Assembly (NCBI GenBank): GCA_003564155.1
Contig: PWOA01000032.1
Span: 1-32,322, forward strand
Direction of reading: 5' to 3'
DNA length: 32,322 nt
From: Candidatus Cloacimonadota bacterium
Lineage (GTDB): Bacteria; Cloacimonadota; Cloacimonadia; Cloacimonadales; PWNZ01
Shown: one piece after another, positions 1 through 7,971 of the stretch
Layout: every line of letters starts with the position of its first letter
Numbering within the stretch: position 1 is the first letter of the stretch
Translations under genes and position numbers: made by a program
The notes under the pieces: generated by a model
The model's database searches: none
The model's input: the letters and a program-made list of their open reading frames with translations, nothing else
What the model was told of the DNA's origin: nothing

Positions 1-88
1 TATAGCAATGGAACGCGGATTACGTTTTGCCATTAGAGAAGGTGGAAGAACTATCGGTGCCGGTGTCGTAGGTGATATCATTGAATAA
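1..88 (+). CDS. tuf: Elongation factor Tu, C-terminal end (5' truncated by window)
   Basis: The first 28 codons visible read AMERGLRFAIREGGRTIGAG and end in VVGDIIE followed by TAA. This is the highly conserved end of domain 3 of EF-Tu, the GTPase that delivers aminoacyl-tRNA to the ribosome. Only the last strand of the beta barrel is in the window. The gene is followed after 37 bases by rpmG, tRNA-Trp and secE, which is the common bacterial order in front of the rplKAJL-rpoBC cluster. No tuf copy follows fusA in this window, so this is the copy at the secE side. Confidence 0.95.
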   Translation, partial: IAMERGLRFAIREGGRTIGAGVVGDIIE

Positions 89-125
89 AACTCAATAATG
101 AGTGATTATTAAAAGAGGAATCATC

Positions 126-275
126 ATGAGAGATACAGCAATACTGGCCTGTCAGGAATGTGGGAGACGTAATTATACTACTACAAAGAATCGTAAACTA
201 CATCCGGAACGAGTAGAATATAAAAAATACTGCCCATATGACAGAAAACATACAATACATAAACAGACTAGATAA
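126..275 (+). CDS. rpmG: 50S ribosomal protein L33
   Basis: A 49-residue basic protein, [17 protein letters not shown] at its start, with the L33 signature TTKNRK followed by a KKYCP block and KHT. L33 sits near the E site of the large subunit. The zinc-ribbon form of L33 has two CxxC pairs. Here Cys9, Cys12 and Cys36 are present, but the fourth ligand is Asp39 (CPYD instead of CPxC), so metal binding is either three-Cys-plus-Asp or lost. The start ATG follows AAGAGGAATCATC, which contains an AGAGG ribosome binding site. It lies between tuf and tRNA-Trp, the usual place for rpmG ahead of secE. Confidence 0.93.
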   Translation: MRDTAILACQECGRRNYTTTKNRKLHPERVEYKKYCPYDRKHTIHKQTR

Positions 276-315
276 GACTAGATAAAACGGTCTGCAATGA
301 GTTTAATAGATATGC

Positions 316-391
316 AGGACAGTAGTTCAATTGGTAGAGCACCGGTCTCCAAAACCGGGGGTTGCGGGTTCGATTCCTGCCTGTCCTGCCA
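316..391 (+). tRNA. trnW: tRNA-Trp, anticodon CCA, 3' CCA encoded
   Basis: A 76-base cloverleaf. The seven-base acceptor strand AGGACAG (316-322) pairs with CTGTCCT (381-387), followed by discriminator G388 and an encoded CCA (389-391). The anticodon stem CCGGT/ACCGG (342-346 with 354-358) closes the loop CTCCAAA, giving anticodon CCA at 349-351 and therefore tryptophan. The T arm contains the canonical GGTTCGATTCC. A tRNA-Trp directly upstream of secE-nusG is a common bacterial arrangement. Confidence 0.97.
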
Positions 392-445
392 GTTCTATCT
401 AATTGAAATGTATTTGTGACTTATTGATCAGTAAAAGAGGTAATA

Positions 446-637
446 ATGTTCAAGAGTTTGGTTAAATTTTTTAAGGATGTTAGACAAGAACTAAGCTATG
501 TCTCATTCCCAAATAAAAACGATATAAAAGAAGGAACACAAGTCGTTATTATTATGTCTGCAATTGTAGCAATGTTCCTATCTGGTGTGGACTGGATATT
601 TTCGTTAATTATACAATTTATCCTATTTCGAGGTTAA
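446..637 (+). CDS. secE: Preprotein translocase subunit SecE
   Basis: A 63-residue protein of the short, single-membrane-span SecE type. An amphipathic basic N-terminal helix (about 1-20, FKDVRQELSYVSFP) carries the family motif VRxELxxVxFP and is followed by one transmembrane segment at about residues 33-60. SecE clamps the SecY channel in the inner membrane. The ATG follows AAGAGGTAATA, a normal ribosome binding site. It lies directly upstream of nusG, the invariant secE-nusG pairing. The stop is TAA. Confidence 0.95.
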   Translation: MFKSLVKFFKDVRQELSYVSFPNKNDIKEGTQVVIIMSAIVAMFLSGVDWIFSLIIQFILFRG

Positions 638-727
638 AAATTATAGCTGCAAGAGATAGTGGTAATGGATCTATAAAAAAAATATTATGATAATAGCTAT
701 GTGGCTATATTCTTAGGTGCTAAGTAA

Positions 728-1282
728 ATGGAATTAGAAAAAAAAGAAAAAAAATGGTATGTTTTACATGTCTATTCTGCAAAGGAATTTTCAATTAAAG
801 AATCTTTGCTAAAAGGTATCGAGAATACAGATATGGCTGATGATATCGAAGAAATTCTTATTCCTACTCAGAAAACATTTCATATTAGAGAAGGGAAGAA
901 AGTTGAACATGAAAAGAAAATATTCAATAGCTATATCATCATCAAAGCAAGATTGAGCCAAAAATTGATTAATTATATAATCGGCATACCTGGAGTTACT
1001 CATTTTCTTGGACCTGCTAAGAAACCTGAGCCTCTGAGTGAAGCTGAAGCTAAAAGATTACTGGGTATATCGGATAGAGAAGAGTCACAAGTACAACAAT
1101 ATCAGTTTATTCCCGGGGACATGGTCAAGATAATTTCCGGTCCCTTTTCCGAGTTTGAAGGAGTTATTGATAAAGCTAATCTCGAAGTACAAAAGCTTAC
1201 TGTTAAAGTTGCTGTGTTCGGAAGGATTACACCTGTTGAATTAAATTTAGATCAAGTCGAAAGAACAAAAAAAAATAAATAG
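728..1282 (+). CDS. nusG: Transcription termination/antitermination protein NusG
   Basis: 184 residues, the normal length. The N-terminal NGN domain (about 9-118) begins KKWYVLHVYSAKE and includes the LIPTQ and GIPGVTHFLG blocks that contact the RNA polymerase clamp. The C-terminal KOW domain (about 128-178) starts FIPGDMVKIISGPFSEFEG, the surface that binds S10 or Rho. NusG couples transcription to translation or to Rho-dependent termination. The upstream ribosome binding site is weak (AGGTGCTAAGTAA). The stop is TAG. It sits 90 bases after secE and 73 bases before rplK. Confidence 0.97.
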   Translation: MELEKKEKKWYVLHVYSAKEFSIKESLLKGIENTDMADDIEEILIPTQKTFHIREGKKVEHEKKIFNSYIIIKARLSQKLINYIIGIPGVTHFLGPAKKPEPLSEAEAKRLLGISDREESQVQQYQFIPGDMVKIISGPFSEFEGVIDKANLEVQKLTVKVAVFGRITPVELNLDQVERTKKNK

Positions 1283-1355
1283 TGAATAGCTTAAAGAGCA
1301 GGGGCTTAATTGTAAAAACAAAAGCTCATAAAGCTCTCATTAAAGGAGATTAATA

Positions 1356-1787
1356 ATGGCATTACCAAAAAATGTTGTTAATATAATAAAATTACAACTG
1401 CCTGCAGGTAAAGCAACCCCTGCACCGCCAGTTGGTCCTGCATTGGGACAAGCAGGAGTTAATATACCTGATTTTTGCCGTCAGTTCAACGATAGGACAA
1501 AAGATTCACCAGGTATGATATTTCCGGTAGTAATTTATGTCCAGAAGAATAAAAGTTTTACATTTGATATCAAAACTCCACCGGCTGCAGTACTAATAAG
1601 GAAAGAAGCAGGATTAGCTAAAGGATCATCAGAACCAAATAAAATTAAAGTAGGTTCTGTAACCAAAGCACAGGTAAAAAAAATTGCTGAAATTAAAGAA
1701 AAAGATCTGAATTCTTATAAGACTGAATCTGCTATGAGAATGGTTGAAGGAACAGCTCGCAGTATGGGTGTCAAGATAGAAGGTTAA
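1356..1787 (+). CDS. rplK: 50S ribosomal protein L11
   Basis: 143 residues, close to the 141-142 usual for L11. The proline-rich N-terminal domain contains [20 protein letters not shown] and [10 protein letters not shown]. The C-terminal domain (about 75-143) binds the GTPase-associated 23S rRNA region. L11 forms the base of the factor-binding stalk. A clear ribosome binding site, AAAGGAGATTAATA, precedes the ATG. L11 is followed by L1, as in the classical L11 operon. Confidence 0.97.
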   Translation: MALPKNVVNIIKLQLPAGKATPAPPVGPALGQAGVNIPDFCRQFNDRTKDSPGMIFPVVIYVQKNKSFTFDIKTPPAAVLIRKEAGLAKGSSEPNKIKVGSVTKAQVKKIAEIKEKDLNSYKTESAMRMVEGTARSMGVKIEG

Positions 1788-1853
1788 TAGTCTTGAAGGT
1801 GAAGAGGGATAGATAGGATATCAGTAAGTAGTGATTGACAATAAGGAGATATA

Positions 1854-2558
1854 ATGAAGAGGAGCAAACGTTATCAAGAAGCTGTAACAAAGATAGATAA
1901 AGACAATAAATATTCTTTAGATGAATCTATCAAAATATTGAAAGATTTGCCTAAAGCAAATTTCGATGAGACTGTTGAGGTGCATTACAATTTAGGTGTA
2001 GATCCCCGGAAAGCTGATCAACAAATCAGAAATTCACTGATTTTACCTCATGGTTTAGGTAAAGAAGTTAAAGTTCTCGTTTTTGCAGAAGGAGAAAAGG
2101 CTGACGAAGCAAAAAATGAGGGAGCTGACCATGTAGGAGTTGATGATCTAATAGATAAAATTAAAGGTGGTTGGCTAGATTTTGATGTAGTTATTGCTAC
2201 TCCTAATCTGATGAGTAAAATCGGCCGATTAGGAAAAATTCTTGGGCCACGTGGATTAATGCCCAACCCTAAAGTAGGGACTGTTTCTATGGATGTAGCA
2301 AAAGCAGTTAAAGACTCAAAATCAGGTAAAGTATCTTATCGAGTCGATAAGTTTTCTAACTTGCATGTTCCTGTTGGAAAAATTAGCTTCGAGGAAAATA
2401 AACTTAAAGAAAACATATTAGCTCTCATGGGTAATATACTTAAAGACAGACCTCCTACGGTTAAGGGGCAGTATATAAAAAATATGGCTTTAACAACGAC
2501 GATGGGACCCGGTATTAAGTTAAATGTTACCTCAACATCTCTTGAAGCTAGACAATGA
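1854..2558 (+). CDS. rplA: 50S ribosomal protein L1
   Basis: 234 residues, the same length as the Escherichia coli protein. Family blocks include VEVHYNLGVDPRKADQQIR near residue 40, the central domain KIGRLGKILGPRGLMPNPK, and TTTMGPGIKLNV near the end. L1 forms the mobile stalk at the E site and in many bacteria represses its own operon. It has a strong ribosome binding site, AAGGAGATATA. The stop is TGA, one of only two genes here that end in TGA. If UGA were read, only seven more codons would follow before TAA, and the resulting tail is not a recognisable L1 sequence. This supports UGA acting as a real stop here. Confidence 0.97.
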   Translation: MKRSKRYQEAVTKIDKDNKYSLDESIKILKDLPKANFDETVEVHYNLGVDPRKADQQIRNSLILPHGLGKEVKVLVFAEGEKADEAKNEGADHVGVDDLIDKIKGGWLDFDVVIATPNLMSKIGRLGKILGPRGLMPNPKVGTVSMDVAKAVKDSKSGKVSYRVDKFSNLHVPVGKISFEENKLKENILALMGNILKDRPPTVKGQYIKNMALTTTMGPGIKLNVTSTSLEARQ

Positions 2559-2715
2559 ACACTTACCAGCATAATCTAAAGACCAATTGCTAATTTCGGA
2601 AGAATTAGTATAACAGCATAGAATTATAACGAACTATGTATCTACAATAACTATACTAAAAATATTTTAGTGATTAGGTATAAAGAAGCTAAGGACAATA
2701 AACGGAGGTCATGTA
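2559..2715 (+). promoter_or_regulatory. rplJ leader region with two hairpins, possible L10 autoregulatory leader
   Basis: The 157-base gap before rplJ is longer than the other gaps in this part of the cluster. It contains the hairpin CTAATT (2590-2595) / AATTAG (2603-2608) with a seven-base loop, and ACTAAAA (2655-2661) / TTTTAGT (2665-2671) with a three-base loop. In many bacteria the L10-(L12) complex binds the rplJ leader to repress it. A leader role here is inferred from position and foldability only; I did not match it to the L10 leader consensus. Confidence 0.35.
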
Positions 2716-3243
2716 ATGGCAAGCACCATAAATATTAATAAAGTTAGTGGTATCGCGGAAAGGATAAAAGATGCCAAATCTATTGTTATAATTGATTATA
2801 AAGGCGTTAATGTTGAAGAAGACAATATTCTCAGAAAAAAAATGAGAGAATCAATGGTTGACTATTTTATCACCAAAAACACCTTGTTGAAAATTGCTCT
2901 CCATGATATTGGTATTAAAGACTTAGATAATATACTCGAAGGTCCAACAGCTGTTGCAGTATCAAAAGAAGATGAAGTCGCACCCGCAAGAGAGTTGAGT
3001 ATATTTCTTAAAGAAAATATGAAGGACAAATTATATCCTTCATTTAAAGCCGGCTATTTAAACGGTTCCTTTTTTGATTCAAAAGGAATGATAGCAGTTT
3101 CTAAGTTACCAACCAGAGATCGATTAGTCGCTGAAGTTGTTGGTGGAATTAATGCACCGATAGTAAACTTCGTATTTACTTTAAAAGGAATCATTGATAG
3201 GTTCGTATTTGTGATTGATGGTATATCATCCCAAGATAATTAA
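2716..3243 (+). CDS. rplJ: 50S ribosomal protein L10
   Basis: 175 residues, within the usual 165-180. The N-terminal globular domain has the L10 pattern of a helix, then SIVIIDYKGVNVEE, then the KNTLLKIAL block, then EGPTAVAV near residue 80. The C-terminal helix that carries L12 dimers is at about 140-170. L10 is the stalk scaffold that anchors L7/L12 to 23S rRNA. The start ATG follows ACGGAGGTCATGTA, a strong ribosome binding site. It is followed 91 bases later by rplL, the invariant partner. Confidence 0.95.
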   Translation: MASTININKVSGIAERIKDAKSIVIIDYKGVNVEEDNILRKKMRESMVDYFITKNTLLKIALHDIGIKDLDNILEGPTAVAVSKEDEVAPARELSIFLKENMKDKLYPSFKAGYLNGSFFDSKGMIAVSKLPTRDRLVAEVVGGINAPIVNFVFTLKGIIDRFVFVIDGISSQDN

Positions 3244-3334
3244 TAATAATTGACCTTAAATATTTTCTGTCTTCTATGAAGACAATATCATAAAATTATA
3301 GCTAAAACATAAAGATAATCATTAGGAGGAAATA

Positions 3335-3712
3335 ATGAGCGATAAAAAACAACAGGTAATTGACATCATTAAAGAAATGACGGTAATGGAATTATCGGAA
3401 TTGGTAAAAGAATTACAAGATATATTTGGTGTTGCCGCTGCTGCACCAGTTGCTGCCCAGGGCGGAGCTGCAGAAGCTGCTAAAGAAGAAGTTGAAGAAC
3501 AGACCGAATTTACTGTTATGTTGACATCTGCAGGCGACAAGAAAATTCAAACGATCAAAGCTGTTAGAGAGTTGACACAATTAGGTTTAAAAGAAGCAAA
3601 AGAACTTGTAGACACTTGTCCTAAGCCTGTAGCAGAAGATGTTTCTAAAGATGAAGCTGAAGAGATTAAGAAAAAAATTGAAGCAGCCGGCGCAACTGCT
3701 GAGATAAAATAA
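3335..3712 (+). CDS. rplL: 50S ribosomal protein L7/L12
   Basis: 125 residues. The N-terminal dimerisation helices ([16 protein letters not shown], about 15-30) are followed by an Ala/Gly/Pro-rich hinge (about 31-52). The C-terminal factor-binding domain contains [20 protein letters not shown] and ends GATAEIK. L12 recruits and activates translational GTPases, including the EF-G encoded further along. A strong ribosome binding site, TAGGAGGAAATA, fits the need for several copies per ribosome. A 394-base gap separates it from rpoB. Confidence 0.97.
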   Translation: MSDKKQQVIDIIKEMTVMELSELVKELQDIFGVAAAAPVAAQGGAAEAAKEEVEEQTEFTVMLTSAGDKKIQTIKAVRELTQLGLKEAKELVDTCPKPVAEDVSKDEAEEIKKKIEAAGATAEIK

Positions 3713-4106
3713 TCTTGCTGATCGTCAATTGATTGACATTACATAATAATAAATTTATGTGTTATGTTTAGCTCAATTTTCGATAGTTTGACGAGTAGAT
3801 ATGTCACCTATTAGGTACTAAAAGAAATGGCGGGGGCAGTAAGCCCCTATCCGCTTTAGCTCGTTTACTAATGATTGATAATGCACATAGATTATCTAAA
3901 GTCGAATAATGTTTGTCCTATCATTGTAACAATCATCAGGATTAAATCTGATCAACAGATGTAATAAACAGAGAGCTATAAATACATAAAATTATGGCAG
4001 GGTCGATATATTTAAAAGGGATATTAACATAGCAAGTTCAAACATAGTACTGTAGGAAAAGAATAAACCCAAAATCTATATCCTCACAATAAAGAGGAAA
4101 GGAGAT
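3713..4106 (+). other. rplL-rpoB intergenic region (394 bases), probable site of differential expression
   Basis: No gene is seen here. The stretch contains a GC-rich hairpin at 3830-3854 (listed separately). It also contains a promoter-like TTGACA at 3733-3738 with TATGTG 17 bases further on, which is a poor -10 match. In many bacteria the rplL-rpoB gap holds an attenuator or processing site that lowers rpoBC expression relative to the ribosomal proteins. That role is an inference here. Confidence 0.4.
3830..3854 (+). terminator. Possible rplL-rpoB attenuator hairpin
   Basis: GGGGC (3833-3837) pairs with GCCCC (3843-3847) around the loop AGTAA, extended at the base by GCG/CGC (3830-3832 with 3852-3854) across a small internal loop. 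It stands out in an AT-rich gap. It is followed by only three T residues, so a full intrinsic terminator is not supported. A partial attenuator or processing site would fit its location between the stalk genes and rpoBC. Confidence 0.35.
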
Positions 4107-6098
4107 ATGCTTTTGAAAGACATCAAAAGTTATTCCCGTATAAAAAAAAGTTTTGAGAAGTTAGGAATACCGAATGTGAAAATTCCTAACCTTTTAGCTA
4201 TCCAGATTGAATCTTACGAGGAATTTTTACAGGCACATATATATCCACACAAAAGGAAAAACAGGGGGTTACAATCTGTTTTCAATAATATATTCCCCAT
4301 AGAAGATACTAAAGGATATTATCTTCTGGAGTTTGTGGAATATTCCGTCTTAAAAGAAAAATATACTATCGAAGAATGCATAGAAAGGAATCTTTCCTAT
4401 CAAGCACCAATAAGAGCTAAAATGAAGCTTACAAAATATGATGAAGAATTGATAAAAGAAACCGGTGAAAGAGTAGTCAAAGAGATTATAGAAAACGATG
4501 TCTTTCTCGGAGAAATACCGCTCATAACCCCATCAGGTACTTTTATCATTAATGGTGCTGAAAGGATAATTATCAGTCAACTTCATCGCTCACCGGGAGC
4601 CTTTTTTGAAGAAGAAATGCATCCAAGCGGTAAACATTTAGTCAAAGCCCAGATTATCCCCTATAAAGGATCATGGCTTGAGTTTAGTATGGACGTTAAT
4701 GATACCATGTACGTTCATATTGATAAAAGACGCAAATTGCCCGTTACAGTACTATTAAGATGTGTAGGTCTATCTGATAATCAAAATCTTAGACATCAGT
4801 TTTACGAATCGGAAACCGTTCCCGTAAAAAATTGCTTAGAACGGTCTGCGTATGAAGATACCATAGACTTAGATAACGGAGCCGTAATTGTCAGTGCTAT
4901 GGAAACTATCACTGAATCGCATATCGATGAACTTACCGTAGCAGGTTATGATAGTATTAAAGTGATATCGGAAGATTATGAAGTACATAAAAAAATTATT
5001 GAAAGGACTATCGCCAAAGATTCGACTGAAAACCATGAAGCAGCTGTAAAAAAAATATATACTCTGATTCGGCCGGGTGAAGATCCAACTGTTGAAACTG
5101 CAACCGATTTAGTAGGAAGGATGTTTTTTGACGAGAAGAGATATAATCTTGGCGAAGTAGGACGTTTCAAACTTAATAAAAGATTAGGTTTAAATATTCA
5201 ACCAAATAAATATGTCCTTACTAAAGAAGATTTAATTGCTATTGTTGAGACGATGATTGCCATATATCGTGACAAGGATAATGTAGATGATATCGATAAT
5301 CTGTCAAATAGACGTATCCGGACTATCGGAGAACTTCTTGAAGATGAGTACACAAACGGCCTTACAAGAATTGCCAGGACTGCTATCGAAAGGATGTCAA
5401 TTAGTAATTCAGATGAAGTAACTGTTAGTGATCTTATTAATAGCGGAGCTTTAATCAGTGTTATACAATCTTTTTTCTATACAGGACAGTTGTCGCAATT
5501 TATGGAACAAACTAATCCATTAGCCGGTATAACGCATAAGAGAAGGCTGTCTGCATTAGGTCCAGGTGGCTTGACTAGAGAAAGAGCTAGTTTTGAAGTG
5601 AGAGATGTGCATCATTCTCATTATGGTAGAATATGTCCTATCGAAACTCCGGAAGGACCGAATATCGGGCTGATTTCATCTCCTGCTCTCTATTCACGGG
5701 TTAGTAGTTTAGGATTTTTAGAAACTCCTTACATTAAAGTATCCGATGGAAAAATAACACAGGAAGTACACTACCTTGATGCCGGTGATGAAGAAAAATA
5801 TATTATTGCTCAAGCTGATATTAAGATAGGAGCTGATCAAAAAATAGAAGAAAAGCAGATCTTTGCTAAAAAGGGTGATGAATACATATTAGTTACTCCT
5901 CAAGAAGTTGAATACATGGATGTTTCCCAGCAACAGATAGTATCTGTTGCTGCTGCACTAATCCCATTTTTGGAACACGATGATGCTAACAGAGCCTTGA
6001 TGGGATCCAATATGCAACGTCAAGCTGTTCCTCTTTTGAATCCAACAGCTCCGATTGTCCAGACAGGAATGGAAAAGCTTGTTGCTTATAATAGCTGA
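4107..6098 (+). CDS. rpoB: RNA polymerase beta subunit, N-terminal part up to an in-frame TGA
   Basis: The 663 codons from ATG (ribosome binding site GAAAGGAGAT) encode the N-terminal half of beta: the protrusion and lobe regions, then the rifampicin region (FYTGQLSQFMEQTNPLAG, then HKRRLSALGPGG), RERASFEVRDVHHSHYGRIC and PIETPEGPNIGLI. The frame then meets TGA at 6096-6098 after MEKLVAYNS. Typical beta continues with DSG-V/A at this point, so the TGA replaces a conserved Gly. Glu467 stands where E. coli has Asp516 in the rifampicin pocket. The frame continues past the TGA with no shift into the rest of beta (next entry). The joint product would be 1265 residues including the residue at the TGA. 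Whether the cause is a sequence error, a nonsense allele or readthrough cannot be decided from the sequence alone. Confidence 0.95.
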   Translation: MLLKDIKSYSRIKKSFEKLGIPNVKIPNLLAIQIESYEEFLQAHIYPHKRKNRGLQSVFNNIFPIEDTKGYYLLEFVEYSVLKEKYTIEECIERNLSYQAPIRAKMKLTKYDEELIKETGERVVKEIIENDVFLGEIPLITPSGTFIINGAERIIISQLHRSPGAFFEEEMHPSGKHLVKAQIIPYKGSWLEFSMDVNDTMYVHIDKRRKLPVTVLLRCVGLSDNQNLRHQFYESETVPVKNCLERSAYEDTIDLDNGAVIVSAMETITESHIDELTVAGYDSIKVISEDYEVHKKIIERTIAKDSTENHEAAVKKIYTLIRPGEDPTVETATDLVGRMFFDEKRYNLGEVGRFKLNKRLGLNIQPNKYVLTKEDLIAIVETMIAIYRDKDNVDDIDNLSNRRIRTIGELLEDEYTNGLTRIARTAIERMSISNSDEVTVSDLINSGALISVIQSFFYTGQLSQFMEQTNPLAGITHKRRLSALGPGGLTRERASFEVRDVHHSHYGRICPIETPEGPNIGLISSPALYSRVSSLGFLETPYIKVSDGKITQEVHYLDAGDEEKYIIAQADIKIGADQKIEEKQIFAKKGDEYILVTPQEVEYMDVSQQQIVSVAAALIPFLEHDDANRALMGSNMQRQAVPLLNPTAPIVQTGMEKLVAYNS

Positions 6099-6145
6099 GC
6101 AGTAGTTACCGCTCCTTTTGATGGGGTAGTAGATAAAGTTACTGC
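6096..6145 (+). other. In-frame TGA in rpoB with an immediately following foldable element
   Basis: TGA occupies 6096-6098. Directly after it, GCAGTA (6099-6104) is the exact complement of TACTGC (6140-6145). Two G-T pairs and one T-A pair can extend this stem inward. A second stem, CTCC (6112-6115) with GGGG (6123-6126), closes the loop TTTTGAT. A structure starting right after UGA is the kind of arrangement seen in bacterial selenocysteine insertion elements and stimulated readthrough. The segment also codes for conserved beta sequence, so the folding may be coincidental. Confidence 0.35.
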
Positions 6146-7904
6146 TGGTTATATTGACATCAAAAAGTCAGATTCCGAAGAGGATACTCTGGATATATAC
6201 TCTGATAATCGTATTTATTTGAATAAGTTCCTACGCTCTAATCAAGATACTTGTATCAATCAGAGGCCTATTGTAAAAAAAAGCGAGCGAGTGAAGAAAG
6301 GTCAGGCGATATCAGATGGACCGGGTATCGATAAAGAAAGATTAGCCTTAGGGCAAAATCTTTTGGTTGCCTTTATGCCTTGGTACGGATATAATTATGA
6401 AGATGCCATCATTATTAGTGAAAGAGTTGCTAGGGAAGACTTATTGACTTCAATTTATATTGAAGTTCAAGAAGTTTTAGTCCGTCAGATGAAAAATGGT
6501 CGCGAAGAATTAGCTTATGAGATTCCTAATGTTCCGGTAAATGCCTTAAGAAATTTAGATAAGACTGGTATAATCAGAATTGGATCTGTTATTAAGCAAG
6601 GAGATGTTATCGTCGGAAAAATCACACCTAAGAGTGTTGATATAGATCCATCTCCGGAAGAAAACCTTATGCGGGCACTTTTTGGAGACAGAGCTGGCAA
6701 TTTTACAGATACATCACTAAAGGCAAAACCTGGTATGGAAGGAGTTGTTATTGATGTTAAGGTTTTCAAGAAACAAGAGGATTCAGAAAGTATCGAAGAA
6801 GATCGTAAAGAAACGCTCGATCGACTGAAACAAGAACATAATGAACGTAAGAAAAAAATAGAAATATTTTTGGAAAACCGTCTCAAAAAGTATTTGCTCG
6901 GTCAAAAGGCAAAAAATATTATAGACAGCAAAGACAGTAGATTTTTTATACCTTCCGGCAAAATAATTTCTGAAGCCGATATAATGAAAATTAACTTTAA
7001 GAGACTTAATCTTGATTATGAACTTGTTGAAGATAGTGACATTAATCAGGAATTATTCGAGAATATAATTTTTAAGGTAAAGCGATCCGGTGAGGAAAGT
7101 GAAAACATCTTTAAAAAAGAAAAAGAAAGATTAAGGCACGGCGATGAACTTCCTCATGGTGTGCATACCATGGTAAAAGTGTACATTGCCAAGAAAAGGA
7201 AAGTGCAAGTTGGAGACAAATTAGCCGGTAGACACGGTAATAAGGGTGTGATCTCAAAAATTGCTCCAATTGAAGATATGCCGTTCATGGAAGACGGGTC
7301 GGCGGTTGATATAATCCTTAATCCTTTAGGGGTTCCTTCTCGTATGAATTTAGGACAGATACTGGAAACTCATTTGGGTATGGCTGCTAAAGTATTGGGT
7401 TTCCAGGCAGAAACACCGGTTTTTGATGGAGCAACTCTGAAAGATATTGAAACAGAAATGAAAAAAGCGAAACTGCCTGTAGACGGTAAACAAATATTAT
7501 TTGATGGTATGACGGGGGAACCTTTTAGAGAAAGAGTTACCGTCGGTATTATACACATCATAAAATTGAATCATTTGATAGAAGACAAAATTCACGCTAG
7601 ATCTACAGGACCTTACTCTTTGATTACCCAGCAACCTTTAGGCGGAAAAGCTCAGAATGGCGGACAACGGCTAGGTGAGATGGAAGTATGGGCCTTAGAA
7701 GCATACGGAGCATCAAGAGTATTAGAGGAAATGTTAACAATTAAGTCAGATGATGTTGAAGGCAGAACAAACGCTTTTAAAGCGATAACGGTAGGGGAGA
7801 ATCCTTCAAAGCCGGGTATACCGGAATCATTCAACGTTTTAGTTAGTGAATTAAAATCACTATGCTTCAATATAGAATTTTTAACAGATAAAGAGGCCTA
7901 TTAA
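6099..7904 (+). CDS. rpoB: RNA polymerase beta subunit, C-terminal part (same frame after the TGA, no own start)
   Basis: The frame resumes with [20 protein letters not shown], then [32 protein letters not shown] and the active-site block [20 protein letters not shown]. It ends with the switch/clamp region [16 protein letters not shown] and [18 protein letters not shown], followed by TAA. All are hallmark beta motifs, so this half is intact. The first usable in-frame start is TTG at 6219, 40 codons past the TGA. It has no ribosome binding site and would discard conserved beta residues. Separate translation as a natural split subunit is therefore not supported. It is followed by rpoC 67 bases later. 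Confidence 0.93.
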   Translation, partial: AVVTAPFDGVVDKVTAGYIDIKKSDSEEDTLDIYSDNRIYLNKFLRSNQDTCINQRPIVKKSERVKKGQAISDGPGIDKERLALGQNLLVAFMPWYGYNYEDAIIISERVAREDLLTSIYIEVQEVLVRQMKNGREELAYEIPNVPVNALRNLDKTGIIRIGSVIKQGDVIVGKITPKSVDIDPSPEENLMRALFGDRAGNFTDTSLKAKPGMEGVVIDVKVFKKQEDSESIEEDRKETLDRLKQEHNERKKKIEIFLENRLKKYLLGQKAKNIIDSKDSRFFIPSGKIISEADIMKINFKRLNLDYELVEDSDINQELFENIIFKVKRSGEESENIFKKEKERLRHGDELPHGVHTMVKVYIAKKRKVQVGDKLAGRHGNKGVISKIAPIEDMPFMEDGSAVDIILNPLGVPSRMNLGQILETHLGMAAKVLGFQAETPVFDGATLKDIETEMKKAKLPVDGKQILFDGMTGEPFRERVTVGIIHIIKLNHLIEDKIHARSTGPYSLITQQPLGGKAQNGGQRLGEMEVWALEAYGASRVLEEMLTIKSDDVEGRTNAFKAITVGENPSKPGIPESFNVLVSELKSLCFNIEFLTDKEAY

Positions 7905-7971
7905 GTTTTTGTTCAATATTAAAGCTATATTAAAATTGAACTTAAACGCAACTCGATATTATGGAGGAAAG

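Noticed and set aside
6219-7904. A naturally split rpoB with an independent second gene starting at TTG 6219
   Set aside because: There is no ribosome binding site, and 40 conserved beta codons between the TGA and the TTG would be lost.
7909-7971. rpoC starting at TTG 7909
   Set aside because: The GTG at 7972 has a strong ribosome binding site and fits family N-termini, while the extra 21 residues do not.
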